64,000 nt of DNA from Amycolatopsis sp. NBRC 101858 (GCF_030269325.1 NZ_BSTD01000001.1:1132681-1196680), one strand, 5' to 3'. Positions 8,340-16,460 are shown, numbered from the stretch's first letter. Made by a program: numbers and translations. Notes: generated from the sequence alone by a model not told the origin.

Positions 8340-9470
8340 ATGGTTCCTGAGCGCGACCCCGCCGCAACCGCCCTCAACGGCCTTCTCCCCCTTCGTCGTG
8401 AATACACGCAGGCCTGGCACGGCTTCGACCGCAACGAAGTCCGGCAGTACCTCGACCACGTCGAGGCCCAGCTGCGCCGCGTCCTCAGCGACCGCGACGC
8501 CGCCGTGGCGCAGGCCGCCGCCGCGACCCGCGAGGCCGAGTCGATCCGTTCGCAGGTGGCTTCGCTGGAAGCGCGCATCGAGGAGCTGAAGAAGCCGCCG
8601 GAGCGGCTCGAGGACCTCGACGAGCGGATGCAGCGGACGGTCACGCTCGCGCAGGCCCGCGCGGACGAGATCATCAAGCGCGCCGAGGCCGCCGCGGAGA
8701 AGACGTGGGCGGGCTCGACCGAGGCGTCGACGAAGCTGCGCGAGCGGTACACGAAGCTCGTCGCGGAGCTGGACAAGCAGGCCGACCTGCTGCACTCGGA
8801 GCACGAAAACGCGCTTGCCGAGACGCGCGCGGAGGTGCAGCGGCTGACCGTCGAGGCGGCACAGCGGCGCGAGCTGCTGGACAACGAGGCCGAGCGGAAG
8901 CGGCGGAAGCTCGAGCGCGAGTTCGAGTCGTCCCAGGCGGCCCAGAAGGCGGCGCTGGAGAAGCACGTCGCCGACCAGCGCACGGCGAGCAAGAACCAGG
9001 CCGAGCGCCGGCTCGCGGAGGCGACGGCGGAGGCCAAGCGCCGGCTCGACGAGGCGACGACCCAGGCGGCCCAGCGCACGACGGCGGCCAACCGCAAGGT
9101 CGAGCGGCTGGCGGAGATCCGCGAGCAGGCCCGCAAGAGCCTGGCGGCGGCGGAGGACATCCTCAACCGCAGCGAGACGCAGCTGGCAACGCTGCCGGAG
9201 GAGGCGGTGATCCCCCAGGCGTCCAAGCTGGTGGGCGGCGACACGGCGGTGGACTCCCCGACGACGCCGGCCGCCCCGGTGGTGCCGGTAGTCCAGCCCT
9301 CGATCCCGGCTTCGGCGAAGCAGGCGGTGAAGGCCGCGGCACCCAAGCCGGTTCAGGCCGCGAAGCCGGCCAACGCCCCGAAGCAGAACGGCCCGGCGAC
9401 CAAGCCGGCGAACGGGAACGGGAACGGCGTGAAGCCGCTCTCGCCGACGGCGAGCAAGCCGGGTTCCTGA
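8340..9470 (+). CDS. DivIVA-domain coiled-coil protein
   Basis: 376 residues, ATG at 8340. The N-terminus LRREYTQAWHGFDRNEVRQY resembles the DivIVA lipid-binding domain, in which a Phe-x-x-x-Glu-Val-x-x-Tyr/Phe-Leu segment anchors to curved membrane. From about residue 45 to 290 the protein is a nearly continuous Ala/Glu/Arg/Lys coiled coil, and the last 85 residues are a low-complexity Pro/Ala/Lys/Asn tail. The family includes Wag31/DivIVA and cytoskeletal scaffolds that organise polar growth. Length exceeds canonical Wag31, so a secondary polarity or filament protein is more likely. It is monocistronic with a terminator immediately downstream. Confidence 0.75.
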   Translation: MVPERDPAATALNGLLPLRREYTQAWHGFDRNEVRQYLDHVEAQLRRVLSDRDAAVAQAAAATREAESIRSQVASLEARIEELKKPPERLEDLDERMQRTVTLAQARADEIIKRAEAAAEKTWAGSTEASTKLRERYTKLVAELDKQADLLHSEHENALAETRAEVQRLTVEAAQRRELLDNEAERKRRKLEREFESSQAAQKAALEKHVADQRTASKNQAERRLAEATAEAKRRLDEATTQAAQRTTAANRKVERLAEIREQARKSLAAAEDILNRSETQLATLPEEAVIPQASKLVGGDTAVDSPTTPAAPVVPVVQPSIPASAKQAVKAAAPKPVQAAKPANAPKQNGPATKPANGNGNGVKPLSPTASKPGS

Positions 9471-9483
9471 CGCTCTTCCGATG

Positions 9484-9515
9484 AAGGCCGCCTCGAGTGA
9501 TCGGGGCGGCCTTTT
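9484..9515 (+). terminator. Rho-independent terminator of the DivIVA-like gene
   Basis: AAGGCCGCC pairs perfectly with GGCGGCCTT across a 12-base loop, and the stem ends in TTTT. It sits 13 nt after the stop codon at 9470. Confidence 0.9.
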
Positions 9516-9521
9516 CGGCGT

Positions 9522-9707
9522 TCAGGGGCGCTTTCGCCGCTTTCGCTTCGCGGCTCTCAGGTTGAGCCGGGTTTCGAGGTACCGGCAGAGATGCGGGTAG
9601 AGACTCCCGAGGTGTGCGCAGTCGATACACCAAGGGACTTTCCAGCTTCCGGCGGGGACGGACCACCGTCGAACGCCAGTTGGCCCCCAGGCCGCGCGTC
9701 TGCGCAC
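9522..9707 (-). CDS. Possible small Cys/Arg-rich protein
   Basis: 61 residues from a GTG at 9707, directly abutting the palindrome at 9708-9736. The middle contains VPWCIDCAHLGSLYPHLC, a CxxC followed by spaced His and Cys that could bind zinc, and the C-terminus ends in a basic run (RAAKRKRRKRP). Codon bias is weaker than in neighbouring genes, no good ribosome binding site is visible, and I do not recognise a family. It may be a small regulator divergent from the helix-turn-helix gene at 9749, or chance. Confidence 0.2.
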   Translation of the reverse strand: MRRRAAWGPTGVRRWSVPAGSWKVPWCIDCAHLGSLYPHLCRYLETRLNLRAAKRKRRKRP

Positions 9708-9736
9708 TGATCTGTCAAAGCAGCCTTGACAGATCA
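9708..9736. promoter_or_regulatory. Perfect 11-bp palindrome, likely operator
   Basis: TGATCTGTCAA and TTGACAGATCA are exact reverse complements separated by seven bases. The right arm ends 12 nt before the ATG at 9749 and the left arm adjoins the possible leftward GTG at 9707. Arm length and spacing are typical of a dimeric helix-turn-helix operator, and the adjacent gene encodes such a protein, so autoregulation is a natural inference. Confidence 0.65.
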
Positions 9737-9748
9737 GGATCAAGAGCA

Positions 9749-10215
9749 ATGGCGAGCGCCTTGTCGGCCAACGAATACAGCGCTCGTTTTGTCAAGGTAA
9801 ACTTTAAAAAGTTCGTCAAGGCCAGCTTGCGCTCACACGCCGAGCACCTGGCCGCGGTGGCTCGCGCGTATTCGGACCTGGCTCGGCGGCATCGCTCGGC
9901 CGCGGACGCGGTCGCCCGGGAAAAGCCAGCACTCACCGCGGAGAACGACTTCACCCCGTGGCTGCTGGAAGTCAGTGAACTCGCCGCCAGCGCGGAACGC
10001 CTGGTCGCGAAGCGCTGGGCGTTAGCCGCCAAGCGGCTTGGGAACGCTTCGCCAAAGCACCTCGCCAAGGCAAGAGCAGGCGTTACTCACAAGCGATGCA
10101 CGCCCGCCGAGCCGAGTGGGTGCGGAGTCTCGACCGCCGTCTGACCCCGGAACAAAGCATGGCGTTCTCCGAGTTCGAACGCCGCATCGCCCGGGAAGCC
10201 GCGGAACCTTCCTGA
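9749..10215 (+). pseudogene. Helix-turn-helix protein gene with internal frameshift
   Basis: The ATG at 9749 opens a frame of good coding character (MASALSANEYSARFVKVN...) that runs into poor codons after about 10010. A different frame becomes convincing from about 10006: it reads ALGVSRQAAWERFA, a textbook recognition helix of DNA-binding proteins, then a basic linker (RQGKSRRYS) and a helical tail to TGA at 10213-10215. The two frames join if one base is restored near 10005-10012 (GCGAAGCG), giving a protein of about 155 residues. This is either a one-base deletion in the genome, a sequencing error, or less likely programmed frameshifting. Base composition around 9780-9820 is AT-rich (AACTTT-AA-AAAGTT) compared with the neighbours. 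Confidence 0.6.
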
Positions 10216-10227
10216 GCGTGGACAGCG

Positions 10228-11553
10228 TCAGCCGCGGGCAGTCCGCGGCCACGGGTTCGCCGCCTCGAGCTGGGCCGCCAGCCCCAGCAGCAACGACTCG
10301 CCGCCCGGCTTGGCCACCAGCTGGACCGATGTCGGCAGCCCCGAGCGGGCCGACCGGCCGATCGGGACCGTGATCGCCGGGTAGCCCGCGAAGTTCCACT
10401 GGCCCGTGAAACCCGCCAGGCGCGTCGACGGCAGGACGTTCGCCAGCCACCGGCGCTCGTGCCAGCGGCCCGCCTTCACCGGCCAGTGCGACAGCGTCGG
10501 CGTCATCAAGACGTCGTGGCTCGTGAAGAACTCCGCGGCCCGCGAGACCCACCGGTCGCGCGTGCCCGAGCGGATCAGGCCCGCTCGCTCGATGGCGCGG
10601 CCCACCCGCACGTGCGTGCGCGTTCGCCGCTGGAACCGCCCGAAGTCGAAGTCCGCGGCCTGCCGCGCCGGGCCCGCGCACCAGCGGGCCGTCATGCCCA
10701 GGACCATCGTGGCCGGGTAGCGCGGGGCGGCCGGGGAGACCGCGTGACCGGCCGACGAAAGCAGCTCGGCCGCCTGCGCAACCGCCGCGACCAGCTCGCG
10801 GGGCACCGGCGTGCGCAGCAGCGGCACCGTCGTCGACATCCCGATCCGCGACGTCGACGGCGGCGAAACCTCACCCAACGAAGGAGCATCGGCCAGCACC
10901 GAGACCAGCAATGCCGCGTCGGCGACCGTCGTGGCCAGCGGGCCGTGCACCGACATGCCGAACCAGCCCCCTTCGGCGAGCAGGTCCGACCCCGGCTTCA
11001 GCCCGACCAGCCCGCACATCGCCGCCGGCAGCCGGACCGAGCCCATGCCGTCCGTGCCGTGCGCCAGCGGGACCAGCCCGGCCGCCACCGCCGCCGCGCT
11101 GCCGCCGGACGAACCGCCCGAGGCATACGTCGGGTCCCAGGGGTTGCGGGCGATGCCGTCCGGGGTGTCGCTCATCGGCCAGACGCACAGCTCCGGCACC
11201 CGCGTCAGCCCGACGAGCACCGCGCCGGCCGCCCGCAGCCGCTCCGCGATGACCCCGTCCTCGGCCGCCTGAGCAGACGGCCCGGCCAGCGAACCGTGCG
11301 ACGCGTACTCGCCCGCGATCTCCGTGATGTCCTTGACCGCGACGGGCACCCCGGCCAGCGGCAGCGAAGCGAGGTCGGGCCGTGCGGCCACCGCCGCGGC
11401 CTCCGCGAGCGCCTCTTCCGCCCGCACCCGGCGGAACGCGCCGACGACGCCGTCCGCCGCGGCGATCCGGTCGAGGGCTTCCTTGGTCACCTGCACCGGA
11501 TCGAGGGTCCCGGCCCGCACCGAAGCCGCGATCTCTGCTGCCGTCGCCACCAT
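10228..11553 (-). CDS. Amidase (amidase signature family)
   Basis: 441 residues, ATG at 11553. The amidase-signature Ser-cisSer-Lys triad is recognisable: Lys in PVAVKDITE, the Gly/Ser loop YASGGSSGGSAAAVA supplying the cis-Ser, and the nucleophile Ser in GTDGMGSVRLPAAMCG. The family hydrolyses amide bonds in small metabolites, and members are also found as GatA; the absence of GatB/GatC neighbours and the divergence from GatA argue for a catabolic or detoxifying amidase. No signal peptide is seen, so it is cytoplasmic. The ribosome binding site is weak. It lies 12 nt from the end of the frameshifted regulator and is convergent with it. Confidence 0.85.
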   Translation of the reverse strand: MVATAAEIAASVRAGTLDPVQVTKEALDRIAAADGVVGAFRRVRAEEALAEAAAVAARPDLASLPLAGVPVAVKDITEIAGEYASHGSLAGPSAQAAEDGVIAERLRAAGAVLVGLTRVPELCVWPMSDTPDGIARNPWDPTYASGGSSGGSAAAVAAGLVPLAHGTDGMGSVRLPAAMCGLVGLKPGSDLLAEGGWFGMSVHGPLATTVADAALLVSVLADAPSLGEVSPPSTSRIGMSTTVPLLRTPVPRELVAAVAQAAELLSSAGHAVSPAAPRYPATMVLGMTARWCAGPARQAADFDFGRFQRRTRTHVRVGRAIERAGLIRSGTRDRWVSRAAEFFTSHDVLMTPTLSHWPVKAGRWHERRWLANVLPSTRLAGFTGQWNFAGYPAITVPIGRSARSGLPTSVQLVAKPGGESLLLGLAAQLEAANPWPRTARG

Positions 11554-11592
11554 GATCGAGACCCTAGCCCACCGGCGTGCGGAGAAACCGGC

Positions 11593-12195
11593 TCAGATTG
11601 CGCCCGCTCGCAGCGCGTAGGCGACGGCGTGGGCGCGGTTGTTGAGGCCGCAGCGCGTCATCAGGCCGTAGAGGACGTTCTTCACCGTCCGCTCCGAGTA
11701 GCACAGCTTCGCGGCGATCTCCTCGGTCCCGAACCCCTCGGCGACCAGCCGCAGCACGTCGCACTCGCGGGCGGCGAGCCCCGACAGCGTCAGCCCGTTC
11801 GGCTCCAGGACGTCCTTGCGCATCCGCTGGACCTGCGAAAGGAGCGCCCCCTGCAGCCGCGGCGGCAGGTTCGCCGTGCCGTCACCCGCGGCGAGCACCG
11901 CCGTCACCAGCTCGGCGCCGCCCGTCTCGCGGCGCGGCAGGATCGCCACGACGCCGCTCTCCAGCACCGACATCAGGTCGCTCTCGCGGAAGTGCTCGAC
12001 CACCAGCACGACGTGCGACGCCTTCGCCGCCCGCACCTCGCCCAGCACCGCCTCGGTGACGTGCTCCTCCATCACCAGCAGCACGTCGGGCACCAGATCG
12101 GTGATCCGGACGTCGGGATGGGCCTCCAGCAGGGTCACCGCGCCGGCGTGCGTGATCGGGTCCGAGGCGAGGACGGTCACTTCGACGGGCTTCAT
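11593..12195 (-). CDS. LuxR-family atypical response regulator (paralog 1)
   Basis: 200 residues. The C-terminal 60 residues are a LuxR/NarL helix-turn-helix (LSGLAARECDVLRLVAEG, then TEEIAAKLCYSERTVKNVLY). The N-terminal region has receiver-like proportions (TVLASDPITHAGAVTLLEA) but, where the phospho-acceptor Asp should follow a hydrophobic strand, it reads VLLVMEEH; the acidic pocket near the start is also reduced to one Asp. It is therefore probably phosphorylation-independent. It is clearly paralogous to the regulator at 24870-25448 (shared KLCYSERTVKNV and RAHAVAYALRAG-type ends). No sensor kinase lies nearby. The upstream CTTCAC...GTGAAG palindrome suggests autoregulation. Confidence 0.85.
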   Translation of the reverse strand: MKPVEVTVLASDPITHAGAVTLLEAHPDVRITDLVPDVLLVMEEHVTEAVLGEVRAAKASHVVLVVEHFRESDLMSVLESGVVAILPRRETGGAELVTAVLAAGDGTANLPPRLQGALLSQVQRMRKDVLEPNGLTLSGLAARECDVLRLVAEGFGTEEIAAKLCYSERTVKNVLYGLMTRCGLNNRAHAVAYALRAGAI

Positions 12196-12217
12196 GGCAG
12201 CAGTGTGGACGGCCGGT

Positions 12218-12255
12218 CTTCACGCCTTCCCTATTCCGTCTTCACGCGCGTGAAG
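12218..12255. promoter_or_regulatory. CTTCAC/GTGAAG operator upstream of LuxR paralog 1
   Basis: The 16-base perfect palindrome CTTCACGCGCGTGAAG occupies 12240-12255 and a further half-site CTTCACG lies at 12218-12224, 22 bases away, about two helical turns. The same motif and an extra half-site occur before the paralogous regulator at 24870-25448. It sits between the regulator start (12195) and the WXG100 stop codon (12259). Confidence 0.6.
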
Positions 12256-12258
12256 AAG

Positions 12259-12513
12259 TCACCGGCCCCCGCGGGTCAGCTCGCCGAACGCCTCGCGCGT
12301 CCGCTCCAGGCACGCCGGCATCCGCTCGGCCGCCCGGCCCCAGTCGCGCTTCGCGCGCAGGTACTCGTCCCGCGCCTCGGCGGTCCAGCCGGCCAGCTCC
12401 GGCTCCACAGTGGACTCCAGCTCGGCCAGCAGGTCGCCCAGCTCGCCGGTGATCTCCCCCATCCGGTCCAGCACCAGATCGGCGAAGCGGAAGTCGAGGT
12501 CGCGGCGCGTCAT
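12259..12513 (-). CDS. WXG100-type protein (second of pair)
   Basis: 84 residues, all helical, beginning MTRRDLDFRFADLVLDRM. The hairpin turn carries Trp in AGWTAEARDEY, the position of the WxG motif, although the third residue is Ala rather than Gly, followed by a Trp in DWGRAAERM. Size and pattern fit the ESAT-6/CFP-10 superfamily of small dimeric proteins exported by type VII secretion. The start overlaps the upstream partner's stop by four bases (ATGA), so the two are translationally coupled and probably heterodimerise. No C-terminal YxxxD/E export signal is evident, and no EccC or other machinery gene is in the window. Confidence 0.7.
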   Translation of the reverse strand: MTRRDLDFRFADLVLDRMGEITGELGDLLAELESTVEPELAGWTAEARDEYLRAKRDWGRAAERMPACLERTREAFGELTRGGR

Positions 12514-12767
12514 GACCGCCGCTGCCTCGGCACGCCGCCGCCGGTCAGCTCGTACAGCCGGACCAGCCGCGAGAGGATCACGTCGAACTCCTGCTCCCAG
12601 TCGCTCATCGCCTGGCCGAACCGCACCGACGCCTCCCCGCGCCACGACGCCTGCACCATCGCCATCTCGCTGTTGACGTCGCGGAAGTGCGCACCGGCCG
12701 CCTCGATGGCGTACGCGAAGCGGGCGGCGGCACGCTTCATGTCCTCCGTCGGCTCGGCTGCGGCCAT
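12510..12767 (-). CDS. WXG100-type protein (first of pair)
   Basis: 85 residues starting MAAAEPTEDMKRAAARF; GGGAG is placed six bases before the ATG at 12767. It is helical with a canonical central WxG motif in QASWRGEASVRF, and near the C-terminus LVRLYELTGGGVP. It precedes and overlaps a second WXG100 gene, reproducing the EsxB-EsxA style tandem. It is divergent from a giant BTAD regulator whose start is 180 nt away, which may control it. Whether the pair is exported or acts as a cytoplasmic complex cannot be told here. Confidence 0.75.
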   Translation of the reverse strand: MAAAEPTEDMKRAAARFAYAIEAAGAHFRDVNSEMAMVQASWRGEASVRFGQAMSDWEQEFDVILSRLVRLYELTGGGVPRQRRS

Positions 12768-12947
12768 TTCGGGCTCCCTCGAGGTCTCGGCCGACCGAGG
12801 GTCGCGCACGCCGCCGCCCCGGCGGAACCCCGCTCGTCCGCCGTTGCCCGAATGTCCGCCATCCTTGCCTGGCGGTTCACGGTGGCCGCGTATGCTCACG
12901 TCAGGCATCCGGCGCGTGACGGTTCGTCAGCGCACGAAGGGAGACCG

Positions 12948-15900
12948 ATGTCGGCTGCGGACGGCTCCGCACCGAGACTCCAGCTCCTCGGCCCGGTCAA
13001 GGCCTGGCACGGGGAAACGGAGCTCGACCTCGGCTCCGCGCACCGGCGGACGGTCCTCGCCGTACTGGCGATGAACCCGAACCGCACGGTTTCGCGTGAG
13101 GAGCTGATCGACGCCGTCTGGGGCGAGGCGCCGCCGCAGAGCGCCCAGGGCTCCATCTACACCTACGTCTCCGGCTTGCGCCGCGCACTCGAACCCGGCC
13201 GCGCGAAGGGCGAGGGCCCGCAGCTGCTCGCGTCGATCGGGTCCGGCTACTCGCTGCGCCTGGACGCCGCTGCGATCGACGTCCACCGGTTCGAAACCCT
13301 GCGCGAACTGGCCCAGCGCAAGCAGTCGGCCGGCGACTCGCGCGGCGCGCGCGAAGTCCTCGACGAGGCCCTCGACCTCTGGCACGGGGTCCCGCTGTCG
13401 GGGCTGCCCGGGCCGTTCGCCGCCGCCCAGCGCGCGCGACTGGCCGAGGTGCGGCTGGCGACGATCGAACGGCGCGCCGAGATCGTGCTGGAATCGGGCG
13501 GGCACGCCGAGCTCATCGCCGAGCTGACCGCGCTGACCCGCGAACACCCCTTCCGCGAGACGCTGCGCGGCCTGCTCATGCGCGCGCTGGCCCGCTCCGA
13601 CCGGCGGACCGAGGCGATCGCGGTCTACGCCGACGTCCGGGACAGGCTCGTCGAGTCCTCGGGCACCGAGCCGGGCCCCGCGCTGCGGCGGCTGCACGAC
13701 GAGCTGCGGGACAAGCCGGCGCCGAAACCGCCGCCGACCGTGCGCGTGCCGCGCTCGCCCGTCACGTCGATGCCGGACCGCGCGGACGTCTTCGTCGGCC
13801 GGGAAGCCGAGCTGGCCCGGCTGCGCGAAGCCGTCGACGAGCTCGGCGCGGGCACCGGGCATTCGCTGTGGCTCGAAGGAGAACCGGGCAGCGGCCGCAC
13901 GGCGCTGCTGGCCGAGCTGCTCGCGATGACCCAGGACTTCCGGCCGGCCTTCGCCGCGGCGGACGCGCTGGACCAGCGGTTCGCGCTGCGGCCGCTGCTC
14001 GACGCGCTGGGCGTGCACCCGCGGGCCACCGACGAGCGCCGCGCGAACCTGGCCGCCCGGCTCGCCGAGCGGTCCGGCGAGGACCCGGTCGACAGCCTGC
14101 TGGGGCTGGTCCGCGAGCTGTGCGCGGAGGCGCCGCTGGTGCTCGTGGTCGACGACCTGCACTGGGCCGACGACACCACGCTGCGCGTCTGGCGGTACCT
14201 GAGCCGGGAGACGCGGGAGCTGCCGCTGCTGCTGGTCGGCGCGAGCCGGCCGGTGCCACGACCGGCCGCGCTCGACGAACTGCGAGCCGAACTCGACAAC
14301 GATGTCACAACCGTGTTCGCGCTACCGCCGCTGGCCGAGGCGGAGACGCACGAGCTGGCCGCCGCATTGGCGGGCGCGCCACCCGGGCCGGGGCTGCGGA
14401 CGCTGGTGTCCTACGGGTCCGGAAACCCGCGCTACGTCAAGGAAATCGTCGAGACGCTGCTGGCGCAGTCGATGATCGTGCTCGACGGCGTCCACGCGCA
14501 TCTCGACGGCAACTCGTGCCAGACCATCCCGGCGCCGCTGGGCTCGCGGATCACGCTGTACCTGAGCTTCCTCTCCAGCGGCACCCGCGACACGCTGCGC
14601 TGGGCCGCGCTGCTGGGCCGCGAGTTCTCGCTGTCGGACATCGCCGTCGCGACCGAGCGGCCGCCGACGGCGCTGGTCGGCGCGGTCGACGAGGCGATCA
14701 CGTCCGGGGTGCTCGTCGAATCGGGCGACCGGCTGGCGTTCCGGCACTCGCTGCTGCGCCGGGTGCTCTACGAAAAGACCCCGGCGGCGATGCGGGTGGC
14801 GCTGCACCGGCAGCTGGCCGAGGCGTTCGCCGCCGCGCGCGCCCCCGCCGACCGCGTCGCCGAGCAGCTCGCGGCCGCGCCCGCGCAGGTCGACCCGTGG
14901 GTGACGACGTGGCTGCTGGACAACATCGGCGCGGTCGCCACCGAGACCCCGCGCGTCGCGGTCGACCTGCTGCGCCACGCCGTCACGCAGGGGACGCTGC
15001 CGCCGGACGCGCGGGAGACGCTGACCGCGACACTCGCGCGGCTGCTGTTCTGGCTCGGCCGCGAGCCCGAGGCGGAGGCGCGCTCGGTCGTCGCGCGGAC
15101 GTCCGACAGCAGGCGCGCGGCCGAGATGCGCTGGATCCTGGCCTACGTCTACTACCGCCGCGGCGACTTCGCCGAGGCGACGGCCGAGCTGAAGCGGACG
15201 CTCGACGACGCCGACGTCCCGGAGATGTGGCGCGGGCGCCACGAGGCGCTGCTGGCCACGCTGGAGCGGCTCGGCGACGAAACAGCCCTCGCGCCGGCCG
15301 GGCTGCACCCGCTGGACGACGCGGCGCTGTCCGTGCCGACCCTCGACAGCCTCGACGAGGCCGCCGAACCCCTCGAAGCCGCCCGGCGCATCGCCGCGAC
15401 GCGCGCGGTGCCGGGCGAGATGCACCTGGCCGGCGCGGTGCACTACTACTGGCTGGGCCGCTGGCCCGAGGCCCTGTCCGAGCTGGACGCGGTGATCCGC
15501 GACGGCGCGGAAACGGCGTCGTACGTCCTGCGCAGCCCCGGTTCGGCGTTGCTGGTGCACGGCGTCGGCGCGCTGATCGCCGGGCACCGCGGCCGGCCGG
15601 CGCTGGCCGGAACGCACCTCGACGCGGCGGGCCGGCAGCAGTGGCCCCCGGGGCTCGAACCCGACGGCGGCGACTTCCTGCTGGCGGCCCGCGCCCTGCT
15701 GGCCGAGCAGGACGGCCGGCCCGAGGCGGCGCTGGCCGCGTTGCTGCCGCTGCTGGAGGAGCACTACCCGCCCGCGGCCCGCCACCAGTGGCTGCCCGAC
15801 CTGGTGCGGCTCGCCCTGCAGCTCGGCAAGTCCGACCTCGCCCAGCAGGCGGTGCGCTTGCTGACCCCGGAGGGCGAGGTCCCGCCGGCCCACGCGGCGG

Positions 15901-16196
15901 CGGCCGCGCACTGCCGCGGGCTGGTCACCGGCGACCCGGAACCGGTGCTGACGGCGGTTTCGCACTACCGGATCGCGGGCCGGGTGCTGAAGCAGGCCAA
16001 GGCGACCGAGGACGCGGCGATCCTGCTGGCGGAGTCGGGCCGCCTGGACGACGCCCGCATCGCGTTCCGCGCGGCGTTGACGAAGTACACGACGATGGGC
16101 GCGGTGTGGGACGTGCGGCGCGCCGAGAGCCGGATGCAGCCGTTCGGGATCCGGCGCGCGGGTTCGGCACGGTCCCGGGCCGTCGCCGGCGAGTGA
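12948..16196 (+). CDS. BTAD-domain (AfsR/SARP-like) transcriptional regulator with ATPase and TPR region
   Basis: 1082 residues; ATG at 12948 with GAAGGGAG five bases upstream, preferred over a much longer open frame lacking one. Domains in order: OmpR-type winged helix (about 8-95; LLGPVKAW, VLAVLAMNPNRTVSREELID), bacterial transcriptional activation domain (about 100-245), AAA/STAND ATPase (about 275-560), and a helical TPR-like tail to the end. The Walker A loop reads GEPGSGRT, with Arg in place of the invariant Lys, while Walker B (LVLVVDDLHWAD) is intact. There is no C-terminal LuxR domain. Such proteins act as nucleotide-gated activators, often of secondary metabolism; the target here is unknown. 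Divergent WXG100 genes lie upstream. Confidence 0.85.
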   Translation: MSAADGSAPRLQLLGPVKAWHGETELDLGSAHRRTVLAVLAMNPNRTVSREELIDAVWGEAPPQSAQGSIYTYVSGLRRALEPGRAKGEGPQLLASIGSGYSLRLDAAAIDVHRFETLRELAQRKQSAGDSRGAREVLDEALDLWHGVPLSGLPGPFAAAQRARLAEVRLATIERRAEIVLESGGHAELIAELTALTREHPFRETLRGLLMRALARSDRRTEAIAVYADVRDRLVESSGTEPGPALRRLHDELRDKPAPKPPPTVRVPRSPVTSMPDRADVFVGREAELARLREAVDELGAGTGHSLWLEGEPGSGRTALLAELLAMTQDFRPAFAAADALDQRFALRPLLDALGVHPRATDERRANLAARLAERSGEDPVDSLLGLVRELCAEAPLVLVVDDLHWADDTTLRVWRYLSRETRELPLLLVGASRPVPRPAALDELRAELDNDVTTVFALPPLAEAETHELAAALAGAPPGPGLRTLVSYGSGNPRYVKEIVETLLAQSMIVLDGVHAHLDGNSCQTIPAPLGSRITLYLSFLSSGTRDTLRWAALLGREFSLSDIAVATERPPTALVGAVDEAITSGVLVESGDRLAFRHSLLRRVLYEKTPAAMRVALHRQLAEAFAAARAPADRVAEQLAAAPAQVDPWVTTWLLDNIGAVATETPRVAVDLLRHAVTQGTLPPDARETLTATLARLLFWLGREPEAEARSVVARTSDSRRAAEMRWILAYVYYRRGDFAEATAELKRTLDDADVPEMWRGRHEALLATLERLGDETALAPAGLHPLDDAALSVPTLDSLDEAAEPLEAARRIAATRAVPGEMHLAGAVHYYWLGRWPEALSELDAVIRDGAETASYVLRSPGSALLVHGVGALIAGHRGRPALAGTHLDAAGRQQWPPGLEPDGGDFLLAARALLAEQDGRPEAALAALLPLLEEHYPPAARHQWLPDLVRLALQLGKSDLAQQAVRLLTPEGEVPPAHAAAAAHCRGLVTGDPEPVLTAVSHYRIAGRVLKQAKATEDAAILLAESGRLDDARIAFRAALTKYTTMGAVWDVRRAESRMQPFGIRRAGSARSRAVAGE

Positions 16197-16460
16197 GCCG
16201 CGGGCGGCGCCGGCGGTTCCGGGCGGTCGCCGACGAGTGAGGCGAGCTCCCCAGGCCGTCGCCGAGCGAAGCACGCTCCCCAAGGCCCGCGCCGGGCCGC
16301 CGCCGCCGCCGAGGGAAGCAGGCTCCCGGGGCCGCACGGCCCCGGGCCGCCGCCGAGCGAAGCACGCTCCCCAAGGCCGCGCCGGGCCGCCGCCGCCGAG
16401 GGAAGCAGGCTCCCAAAGCCGCGCGGCCCGGGCCGCCGCCGGGCGAGCCCAGGGCCGGCG
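16185..16460. repeat. GC-rich degenerate tandem repeats with small hairpins
   Basis: The block repeats a core of GYCGCC followed by GAGNGAAGCANGCTCCC at least four to five times at 30-50 bp spacing. A 67-bp unit at 16261-16327 recurs as a 63-bp copy at 16352-16414, differing by a single-base and a GCC triplet indel. Each unit can fold a short hairpin with AAGCA loop (GAGCG-AAGCA-CGCTC). The first degenerate copy reaches into the last codons of the upstream regulator. No convincing gene is present. Confidence 0.7.
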
